A stretch of 64,000 bases of DNA, taken from contig VCJN01000783.1 in NCBI GenBank assembly GCA_006384855.1, positions 54,070-118,069 on the forward strand, given 5' to 3'. This document shows positions 55,173-64,000 of this stretch, piece after piece. How positions within the stretch are numbered: position 1 is the first letter of the stretch; each line of letters begins with the position of its first letter. The translations under genes and the position numbers were made by a program. Under the pieces are notes generated by a model. It was not told where the DNA came from and made no database searches. It saw only the letters and a list, made by a program, of their open reading frames with translations. Origin of the DNA: Tetraselmis striata (lineage: Eukaryota; Chlorophyta; Chlorodendrophyceae; Chlorodendrales; Chlorodendraceae).

Positions 55173-56171
55173 AATATGGGGATGCACTGGCAGGGGTACA
55201 GTGCGGCAGTGCCGCGCGCCCGAGCGGCACCCGGCGTATTGAACTTTTTGGTTACAGGGAGAGCGTCCGGAGAATGCACGCAAAGTACTGGGGGAGGAAA
55301 TTCGACGGTGAGCGCGGGGGGCTGCTAGAGCAGCTGGCGTGCTCGCGCCTTGTAGGCAAGGATTAAGTACGGTAGTGCAGGACAGAGTGCACAGAAGCAG
55401 AGTGTGCAGGTCTGACAGGGACAGCAGACGAGCACCAGACCCGCCCGTGGCCTGTGCGAGCCCCACACGTCTGCGTCGACACACTCGCCAACCACCACCG
55501 AGTCAATTAGCTCCAAGGAAAGCAATTGTGCAGGTGAGAGTTTTGTTGGGCCGTTGGGCCGAGTGCTGCTGCTGGATAGCGCTGTTGGCGTGGAGTCCCC
55601 GACAGCACGGCACGGCAGCAGCACGGCAGTACATAGTAACTATATTGCTACTGGACAGGATGCGCGAACAGCCCCCTCTTTCTCCGTTCCCCACCCCAAT
55701 TTACCCACCCGTGCGCCACAAACCGGCTGGGAACCGGACGGGGAGGCAAAGCTGCTGCGCACCGTGAATATGAAAGCGTAGCAGGCGGCAAGGTATGGGT
55801 TTGAGCGCGAGAGCCGTCGCAAGGAGAGCAGCTCGTGCGGCGACAGCATCGACAAGCCATATGAGCGAGCAAAGGGGGCGGGGGGGGGGGGGGGGCACCG
55901 GCGGCACGGCTTGGCTTCGTCGATACTCCGCGTTGATACTTTACTGCTTTTGTTGCAGTGCGCCTGCGTTTGGCCAGTGGCCACCACGAGCTGCTTCAGG
56001 GGGAAATGCCAGGCCAGGAAGGGTGGGGCAGGAAAGGGGCACTGCTATAGCTTGAGTGCCAGCGGCGAGTTTAGGGCATGTGTCGGTGGGTCATTTCTGC
56101 GGAAGTGAAACTTCCATCCGACATACCATGCCTGTGTGCATTTTCCAGGCAGGTGAAGGCGGTCAGGAAGA
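55173..56171. other. Spacer and promoter region upstream of UBE2H copy A
   Basis: The part around 55600-55790 matches, inverted, 40660-40850 upstream of copy B. A 16-G run lies at 55880-55895. No other gene is supported. Confidence 0.5.
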
Positions 56172-57457
56172 ATGAGCTCCCCTAGCAAGCGGCGCGAGAT
56201 GGACGTCATGAAGCTGTGAGCCCCCGCCGGACTGCGATTCCAGCTTATGTGTGTTGCGCTGCTGCACTGCGATTCGTGCCTGCCTCAGCAATGCCTGCCT
56301 CAGCTCCTTTCCCATCGAATCCGCCCGGGTTTACGTTCAGAGAATCTGCCAAACCTGCTTGCCGTGAGCTGACACCAACATCCCTGTGTGCACTCGTCCT
56401 TCAGCATGATGAGTGACTACAAGGTGGACATGGTGAACGATAGCATTAACGAGTTCTATGTGGAGTTTGTGGGGCCAAAAGACAGTACGTTCCCCGTTTA
56501 CCACCACTGCCACTCCCTCTTCGTGGAAAATTGACCCCCCTGCACCAGTATTTGCGTGCTCCATCATGGCCACCAGACTTCACAGACTAGGGGCCGCGGA
56601 GCGCCCATTCCTCCGTGACAGTCCATTGGGCTGATGAGCCCTCCGTGCTGGCTCCACAGGTCCATATGAGGGGGGGCACTGGAAGCTGCATGTAGAGCTG
56701 CCGGACGCTTATCCATACAAGTCGCCATCCATTGGCTTCGTGAACCGCATTTACCATCCAAATGTGGACGAGATGTAAGCCCTATGTGCTGGGAGTGAAA
56801 ACCTAGGGTGCTGCCAAGGAGCCAATAAAGTTATCACCGTGATGATTCGCTGAAAAACTCCTCTACATGTGAATCACAGGGCGGGGTCTGTGTGCCTGGA
56901 CGTGATCAACCAGAAATGGAGCCCCATGTTTGGTGAGACCTCCCAAGCCCTGCGTTCCTCGCATGCCATCCGTGCCGGAGATTGGGCAATCGTTGCCCCG
57001 CGACTGGGTACCTGCCTGTCTCAGCGGTCGTTTCCCCACCCTGCAGATTTGATCAACGTCTTCGAGGTGTTCCTGCCTCAGCTTCTGCTCTATCCCAACC
57101 CCACTGATCCACTCAACGGTGAGGCGGCTGCCATGCTTATGCGCGAGCCAGAAGCATACAAGAAGAAGGTTCAAGGTGAGCCGCCCCCCTCCCCTTCTCC
57201 CCCACCTTCACACTGGTCTCCATCGCCATCGCTGGCTTTGTGCCTTGCGGTGCCCAAGAGCACTGACACAATGCCATGCTGACATACCCCACGATGTCAT
57301 GAATTCGTCTTGCGCAGAGTACGTCCAGCGGTACGCCAAGGCTGAGGACATAGGGGGGGCAGAAGCAGAAGATGATGCGTCATCCCTCAGCGATGCCAGC
57401 TCTGGGGGAGGCTTTTCCTCTGACGAAGAGGACGCGGCTGCAACAGCAGATCCGTGA
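56172..57457 (+). CDS. UBE2H: Ubiquitin-conjugating enzyme E2, UBE2H/Ubc8 type, copy A
   Basis: Exons 56172-56215, 56405-56484, 56660-56774, 56880-56932, 57047-57175 and 57318-57457 join exactly in phase to 561 nt (186 residues; human UBE2H has 183). The order is [15 protein letters not shown], then [40 protein letters not shown], the HPN box at 74-76 and active Cys85 in [37 protein letters not shown] and an acidic tail ([20 protein letters not shown]) complete it. The function is ubiquitin transfer, in other eukaryotes with the GID/CTLH E3 ligase. Splice sites and all key residues are intact. It is a paralogue of copy B on the opposite strand. It converges on the LHC gene. Confidence 0.95.
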
Positions 57458-59111
57458 GCGGCAGCAATAAGGAGAAGGTTTGCTCTGGGCGGCCAATAAT
57501 CTGCTAACTAGGGCATGGCACCGCATGAAGCAGTGGAGATGAGACACTATCAACCACCAGCGAAGGGGTGCAGCTGAATCTACCATGATTCAGTACTGCT
57601 ACCTCTCCCTGATGGTTTTGCTGCATTCGCTACTTGTCCTAATTCAGCATCACCTACCATCGCGCCAGCAACAGATGACAGCCTGCCTCCCAACAATTAT
57701 GGACCCCTCCCCCTTGAGCATGCCAAGCTCATATGAACTCTTGAGCCGCGCAGGGTGTACCTATGTACAAGTAATGCACGTGGCTGTGCAATGTAACGCC
57801 TCCTAACTATCATCTGTTGTGGCCAGCTTTCATAGCAGACGGAGTCGCCAAGTGGGCTGTGCGCGATGCTGCTGCATGAGTCGGTCCACCCATACTTTTC
57901 AGATGACAGTTTCCCACATGGTGATTAGGACTGGCGAGTGTCGATACAAAGCATACAGGCGTCCAAACACATTATCCAAGCGCATACACAGATGTGACCG
58001 CCTGATCCATTCTGCATGATGATTGACATGTTGCACTGCAGAATGGAGGGATTCCACCAGTGTCATTGTGAGTATAGTTGCAAGTATTTATTGCATATAT
58101 CTGACAGCCTGTTGAATGCAAGCATAACACAAGGGGCGGCATCAGCGACTGGGCATGCTATGTCAAAACGATTGAGTGGAAAAAATACGCGCTAATTCCT
58201 GTGATAGGTCGAAAAGAAACGTGCATAGACGAGGGTTTGCTCATTGGCCGCGGTATGTCTTCTTGTCATGTATACCGTGTATTAAGTGTATCACCGTACA
58301 TGAAATTGCCCTAGAACAAGTGCAGAACTCCAACATGTTGATGGCTGCAAATGAATCGTGGGCTTATCATGTTGATCTTTCTATACAATCATCCTTGTGC
58401 AGACAATGCTGCTAATTAGTTGCACCTACATCATGCCGTACATGTGCGAGTTTGGACGAACCTGATTCTGACTACGTGCCAGAGGACAAGTTTACTGCTA
58501 TGCACTGCGCGCTATGGGCATATGCACTAAGATGTCTCAGCATTCGATTGTGAGTAGAAGGTTAAATAGTCATGGATACTCATGCAAAAACACAGGAAAT
58601 AGAGCACTTGTTCAGGCGGAGAGGGTGCAGCACTTGCATATCAGCATCATGGATGGCATATAGTGCGCAAAATATCCATATATACTCTATAATTTCGACG
58701 GAGAAATGATACTCTGCTCGGTACATGCTGCGCGCATTTATGGGTATTCAGATTCAGATTACCTGGTTGGAAAGCCATTGAGATGGGACAGTTGAGATAC
58801 AAGTAGCCTGCGCATATAATCTATCCCCCGTCTCCACAGTAGAAGTATAGCGTGCTCAATGTGGTGCTTGGAAATGTTTGGGACGGACCGGGGGGGGGGG
58901 GGGGGGGTGAAAGGGGGTAGTGATGGTCATGATGACCAGGTGAAAGGAAATGATGGCTAGAGTTTGAAGACGTGCATCTGCCGCGACTGAGCGAACAAAG
59001 GAATGATGTTGCAGCAGCGCATCGGCGCAACATGGAGCATACCAGATATGAATTAATAATTTACAATGAGTCTACGCTGCACTATTATTCAGAGCAATCA
59101 CGGAGGGTAAT
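57458..59111. other. Convergent intergenic space
   Basis: This contains the 3' UTRs of UBE2H copy A and the LHC gene and an 18-G run at 58890-58907. No ORF has motif support. Confidence 0.5.
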
Positions 59112-59864
59112 TTAGTTGCCGGGCACAAACTTGGTGGCCATGGCGAAGCCGTTGGCGCCGCTGGGGTCCGCCAGGTGAGCGTCCAGGTTCTCGATGGGGC
59201 CCTTGCCGGTCACGATCGCCTGCACGAAGAAGCCGAACATGGAGAACATCGCCAGCCGACCATTCTTGATCTCCTTCACCTTCAGCTCCGCGAAGGTGTC
59301 GGGGTCGTCAGCCAGGCCCAGGGGGTCGAACGACTCGCCGGGGTACAGCGGGTCCAGGCCCTCGCCGGCAGGCCCGCCGTTCACGCGGTATCCCTCAATA
59401 AGGCCCATCAGCAGCACCTGCGTGAACACGATGGCCAGGATGGACTGCGCATGGATCAGGCTGGAGTTGCCCAGGTAGTCAAGGCCGCCCTCGGAGAAGA
59501 TCTGCGCGCCGGCCTTGAACCACACCGCCTCGCCGAAGTTGGTGCCGTTCTTAGCCAGCAGCTCGGGGGTGACGCAGCCCAGAGCGCCCAGCATAGCCCA
59601 GCGGGCGTGGATCAGCTCCAGCTCGCGGTAGCGGCGGAAGGTCTCGGGGTCGGACGACAGCCCGGCGGTGTCCCAGCCGTAGTCGCCGGGGAACTCGCCG
59701 GTCAGGTAGGAGGGGGTGCTGCCGGAGTAGGGGCCCAGCCACTTGGCGCGGTCGGGGCCGTAGAACTCGACAGCAGCGCGGGTGACCTGCTTGCGGCCGC
59801 GGGTGGCGACCGAGGTCTGGCCAGCCACAGTGGCGGCGAAGGAGCGGGCAGCGATGGCAGCCAT
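59112..59864 (-). CDS. LHCBM: Major light-harvesting chlorophyll a/b protein (LHCII, LhcbM-like)
   Basis: Intronless, 250 residues, full family length. It binds chlorophylls a and b and xanthophylls in thylakoid LHCII trimers of photosystem II. Residues 1 to about 31 are a chloroplast transit peptide ([20 protein letters not shown]). Next is FYGPDR (34-39), the trimerisation motif with Phe for the usual Trp. Helix B carries [16 protein letters not shown] (81-96) with the Glu-Arg chlorophyll ligands. The amphipathic stretch [20 protein letters not shown] precedes helix C ([16 protein letters not shown]). Helix A is [20 protein letters not shown] (194-213). The C-terminus [18 protein letters not shown] is typical. 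A second, damaged copy lies 3.4 kb away on the same strand. The long plus-strand ORF over this gene is a shadow. Confidence 0.97.
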   Translation of the reverse strand: MAAIAARSFAATVAGQTSVATRGRKQVTRAAVEFYGPDRAKWLGPYSGSTPSYLTGEFPGDYGWDTAGLSSDPETFRRYRELELIHARWAMLGALGCVTPELLAKNGTNFGEAVWFKAGAQIFSEGGLDYLGNSSLIHAQSILAIVFTQVLLMGLIEGYRVNGGPAGEGLDPLYPGESFDPLGLADDPDTFAELKVKEIKNGRLAMFSMFGFFVQAIVTGKGPIENLDAHLADPSGANGFAMATKFVPGN

Positions 59865-59948
59865 GGTGATGAAAGGGAAGGTTGCAGAGGATGGAACGGG
59901 ATAACGGGGGGTAGATGAGTGATGGTGGGGAGGACGGTTGCCTCGAAG

Positions 59949-59956
59949 CTTATATG
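59949..59956 (-). promoter_or_regulatory. TATA-like box of the LHC gene
   Basis: The minus strand reads GCATATAAGC about 85-90 bp before the ATG at 59864, a plausible core promoter for a highly expressed gene. Confidence 0.5.
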
Positions 59957-60969
59957 CATCAGACGAGGCCTGTTCATAGTCGCTATCTCGTGAGGCGCGC
60001 CACCGGCCCGCGCACGCAGTAGCGCGTGCCCAGCAGGCCAGAAGAAATATAGGATATTTGCAAGTTTGCGGATGTTTCGGATATTTTCGACGCTAGCCGC
60101 CGAGTGACACGTGAGGATCCTGCCACGCTGGCACCAGGAAGGCAAAGATTGCATGCAGATTCGGGAGAGATCGAACCAATGGCGCCTATCTGGAGCACAC
60201 ATGGGACACAGTCACGCCCAGTTTTTCCGACGCATTCGCGTACCTGAATGTCGTGGTCAGTAGGGCGCAATGACTACGATTATGAAACGATTAATTAACG
60301 ATGTAATTGTTAGTTCTGTTTATTGTGCGCATTTGTTAAAGCCCTGATGTAATAATGATTAATTAACGATGCACTTTAGCGACAATGACCAATAACTATG
60401 AGGGAACGAACCGTCGTCGATGAAACGACGATGCTGGACACATACGCAAGTTGAAACTGTGATGGTTTACTAAGGATTTATATTGGCGGTTTTCCAGAAA
60501 TAAAATTCGCGACGCCTCATCAGCACTTGGATTGCGAGCGCACCACGTTCGCCGTCTCAGACACACAGCAGCATATAGACGTCCAAGACGGCTGATCACA
60601 CACGGCCGCGGGCCCAGACGGGGAGGGAGCGTAACACGGAACAAGTACACGCACCTGTTTGGCGCTGGTTGTATGTGTGAGCAGCTGCCGGTTTGCTGTG
60701 GATTCCAAGGGTGTCCCACCCAGGCCGCACCGTCTGTCCGTCGGTCGTTTCACCTCTTGTCGTCTTTTGGGGATTAGAACACAAATTGTGAGCTCTGTAC
60801 ATTCCTACTATCACCCGCACGGGAAATCTCAGGGGCGTGGCAGGGAGAAAATACCTGCAAGTAGGGCTATGCGGCGCTCAAACCCTGCTGGGCTTTTTTG
60901 AAGATAACACATGAAGAGGAGCGCATTCTCACTAAGAAAAATAACCCTCGTAGAAATACCAAGCACGGC
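59957..60969. other. Upstream flank of the LHC gene, no supported ORF
   Basis: GATTAATTAACGATG occurs at about 60288 and again at about 60357, flanking 54 bp that match the right end of the MITE at 47648-47826. This may be a target duplication around a MITE remnant. The rest has no gene support. Confidence 0.4.
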
Positions 60970-62990
60970 TTAAGCTGGTGATACAGCATCAGGAGGTACA
61001 ACTGGCAATGCCTCAGCTGTCATGCACATGCGATACTCGTACATTATAAAACAAAAGCAAAAGCATCGTCCCAAGAAGAGCGACCAAGCACAGCAAAGCA
61101 GTGCTGCCGAAATACATGTAAGTATACATACCGCGGAAGCTTGTGTTGATTGATTGCGCCTGTGTTGATTACTTGGGAGGGGCGGACACCTATGTAATAC
61201 CCCCAAAGCAAGCGCATCTATGGTCGCCATGCTCTTAATATTGCGAATCATGTCAGTCTGGCACCATACTGCGCCTTAATTCCGCCATATTTATGCTGAA
61301 AAAGCAAAATGTGTCTTGCTGTTTTATTGTATGGCCAACATTGATGGCCCATCTGTTCATCCACCTTTTAGGATAGTCTTTCCGCGGCCGGGTGCTCGGG
61401 GTGTCCATCGCATCACATCCAGACGCATCCCCAAGCCCCATTCGCTTGCACCGTGGGGACCAGTTTGGCCCTTTCCCTTCCCTCTGGCGGGCATCTCAAT
61501 CCAGCAGTCGTATTACTCTGGCATATTCATGGCATGATGTAGCTTGCTACCGTGCACGGCTGTTTAAACCGCTCTCTGGTTGCATTTCTCCTTCTTTCCT
61601 TCTTACTTCTGCAGCATGCTCTGCTGTTGCTTCACTCGGCATGCAATGCGCACCTGCAGTTATTCAGTTCTATGTGAACTATCCGCCCTGAAAGCTGCCG
61701 TGGGATCAGTTGGGTGTACCGCAGGTAGGATGACATACAACAGCGAGCAACCAGCAGGGCGCGCTGCGCAATATGCCATATCAATTGTCATCGTCATATG
61801 CCGTCATTGTAATATTGCTATGTAATAACTCGTCAGTAACCCTTGCATGTGCATGAACTTCAGCGCCACATCGCCGTTACGTTTTTCCTCCCTTTGCTAG
61901 AATCAGGACTACGGGTGCCATGGCAGGGAATAATAACATTGCAAATCAGCACCTGCCCTGCCTGCCACAGGTCCAGATGCATGCCTTGGTGATACAGCAT
62001 CAGGAGGTACAACTGGCAATGCCCTCAGCTGTCATGCACATGCGATACTCGTACATTTTAAAACAAAAAGCAAGGGCATTGTCCGAAGAAGAGCGACCAA
62101 GCACAGCAAAGCAGTGCTGCGGAAACACATCTAAGTATACATATTACATGCCGCGGATGATATTCATTGTGCATGGTGTTGATTGATTGCGCCTGTGTTG
62201 ATTACTTGGGAGGGGCGGACACCTATGTCTATGGTACATACCCCAAAGTAACCGCACAGAGGATAAGGTTGCCATAGCTATTCATACTGCGAATCATGTC
62301 AGTGACGGCAGCATACTGCGCCTTAATTTCGCCATAATTGTGCTGTAAAAGCAAGATGTCGCTTTTTCCAACATTGATGGCCATCTACTCATCTACATAT
62401 AGGATGCTCTTTCCGCGGCCGAGTACTCGGCTGGGCATCACTCACATCCCAGACGCATCCCCACACCCCATTTGCTCACACCGTGGGGATCGGTTCGGCC
62501 CTTTTCCTTCCCTCTGGTGGGCATCTCAATCGAGCAGTCGTCATTACTCTGGCACATTCATGGCATTTAGCTTGCTGCCGTGCACGGCTGTTTAAACCGC
62601 TCTCTGGTTGCATTTCTCCTTCTTTCCCTTCTTACTTCTGCAGCATGCTCTGCTGTTGCTTCACTCGGCATGCAATGCGCACCTGCAGTTATTCAGTTCT
62701 ATGTGAACTATCCGCCCTGAAAGCTGATTTGGAATCAGTTGGGTGTACCGCAGGTAGGATGACACAACAGCGCGCTGCGCAATATGCCATATCAATTGTC
62801 ATCGTCATATGACATCAGTGTAATGTCGATATGTAATAACTCGTCAGTAACCCTGCATGTGCATGAACTTGAGCTACTCATTGCCCGTTGCGTGTTACTC
62901 CCTTTGCCAGATTCGGGACTGGTGCCGTGGCAGGAATAATAAAAGAACACTGCAAACCAGCACATGCCCTGCCCTGCTAGAGGTCAGATG
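60970..62990. repeat. Tandem duplication, two units of about 1010 bp
   Basis: TGATACAGCATCAGGAGGTA at 60979 recurs at 61989. Both units pass through AAGAGCGACCAAGCACAGCA, CGTGGGGA and CTGTTTAAACCGCTCTCTGG, then CATGCTCTGCTGTTGCTTCA, and end with CAGATGC. The units differ by scattered substitutions and small indels. No ORF is conserved between them with coding-like change, so the unit is probably non-coding flank amplified with the LHC gene. Confidence 0.85.
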
Positions 62991-63311
62991 CTGAAATCAA
63001 GATCAGACAAAAGGAAAAGGAGTTATAGTGAATGTTCTGAATGGTTTTTACAAGAAAGATCAGTTATTATGAAGGTCCTTATGGATGCGTTTGCAGCATG
63101 GCACCCATACCCATACACGACAACCATCATAGTTCGAAACTGCATCACCTGAATCTCGATATGATACTATTAAGCCCATTGCTAATGAGGATGACGAAGG
63201 AGCTGCATCGACCAGAGGAAGGTAGTGTTAACGCCAGTATATGAGGCATTGATTAAAAAGGGCATTTATATGCTACTTACAGTGATATGTTCTAGAATCT
63301 ATACGGGATAT
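62991..63311. other. Short 3' flank of the second LHC copy
   Basis: AT-rich, no ORF with support. Confidence 0.5.
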
Positions 63312-64000
63312 TTAGTTGCCGGGCACAAACTTGGTGGCCATGGCGAAGCCGTTGGCACCGCTGGGGTCCGCCAGGTGAGCGTCCAGGTTCTCGATGGGGC
63401 CCTTGCCGGTCACAATCGCCTGCACGAAGAAACCAAACATGGAGAACATCGCCAGCCGGCCGTTCTTGATCTCCTTCACCTTCAGCTCCGCGAAGGTGTC
63501 GGGGTCGTCAGCCAGGCCCAGGGGTCGAACGACTCGCCGGGGTACAGCGGGTCCAGGCCCTCGCCGGCAGGCCCGCCGTTCACGCGGTATCCCTCAATCA
63601 GGCCCATCAGCAGCACCTGCGTGAACACGATGGCCAGGATGGACTGCGCATGGATCAGGCTGGAGTTGCCCAGGTAGTCCAGGCCTCCCTCGGAGAAGAT
63701 CTGCGCGCCGGCCTTGAACCACACCGCCTCGCCGAAGTTGGTGCCGTTCTTGGCCAGCAGCTCGGGGGTGACACAGCCCAGAGCGCCAGCAAGCCCAGCG
63801 GGCGTGGATCAGCTCCAGCTCGCGGTAGCGGCGGAAGGTCTCGGGGTCGGACGACAGCCCGGCGGTGTCCAGCCGTAGTCGCCGGGGAACTCGCCGGTCA
63901 GTAGGAGGGGGTGCTGCCGGAGTAGGGGCCCAGCCACTTGGCGCGGTTCGGGGCCGTAGAACTCGACGGCGGCGCGGGTGACCTGCTTGCGGCGCGGGTG
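63312..64000 (-). pseudogene. Second LHCII gene copy, frame-broken and cut by the window edge
   Basis: The nucleotide sequence is near-identical to the intact LHC gene, from the shared stop (63314-63312) up to the window end. It carries several one- or few-base losses: one G in the GGGGG near 63523, bases in the AGCGCCCAGCATAGCCC stretch near 63783, one C near 63870 and one G near 63900. One extra T lies near 63946. Each breaks the reading frame. Helix A and the C-terminus are intact. Because most changes are single-base losses in runs, sequencing or assembly error at low quality is as likely as a true pseudogene. If corrected it would be a normal LHCII. Confidence 0.8.

Noticed and set aside
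59175..59918. 247-codon plus-strand ORF over the LHC gene
   Set aside because: It is the antisense shadow of a perfectly conserved LHCII gene; it has no family motifs.

Overview
The window is nuclear DNA of a green alga. It contains an intronless major light-harvesting protein of the LHCII (LhcbM) type and a NEOXANTHIN-DEFICIENT 1-like carotenoid gene. The other genes have several GT-AG introns, and there is a short degenerate (CCCTAAA)n telomere-like tract. GC-rich exons sit among AT-richer spacers, and long poly-G/poly-C runs are frequent. A chlorophyte, perhaps a trebouxiophyte, fits best; the exact lineage is an inference. Exon models were built by hand, requiring GT/AG borders, matching phase and conserved motifs; most close exactly in frame.

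Layout, left half. The C-terminal end of an unknown gene lies at 2-454, and a GNAT acetyltransferase at 3608-4210. A three-exon BED-finger-like protein at 5937-7119 shares its C-terminal module with the first gene. A WD40 protein spans 9934-14625 (5' end unresolved). A nine-exon CIMIP2/FAM166-like (UPF0605) gene is on the minus strand at 15594-18678. It is divergent from the NXD1-like gene at 19445-20460, which converges on a five-exon gene for a secreted protein of unknown function (20653-21942, minus).

Middle. About 22-35.7 kb is a transposon graveyard. It holds broken pieces of reverse transcriptase (two), RNase H, a gag-like ORF and a possible tyrosine recombinase, which together suggest DIRS-like elements. 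A JmjC oxygenase with a possible N-terminal membrane segment follows (35953-37787), then a UBE2H-type ubiquitin-conjugating enzyme on the minus strand (38970-40203). From 41.9 to 47.8 kb there is a decayed DUF7869-like transposon gene, a 25-bp minisatellite, other repeats and a MITE.

Right part. A young, full-length Ty1/copia retrotransposon (47827-55167, minus strand) has near-identical LTRs and a TAATG target duplication. Its pol polyprotein carries an in-frame cytosine-5 DNA methyltransferase domain upstream of protease-integrase-RT-RNase H. This is the most striking object in the window. Two further oddities are that gag and pol are in one frame separated by a single TAG, and that RT is cut by a frame slip in a 17-G homopolymer. 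The element sits between the two arms of an inverted duplication of the UBE2H gene; the second copy is at 56172-57457. LHC genes follow: one intact (59112-59864, minus) and one broken and cut by the window edge (63312-64000, minus), separated by a tandem 1-kb repeat.
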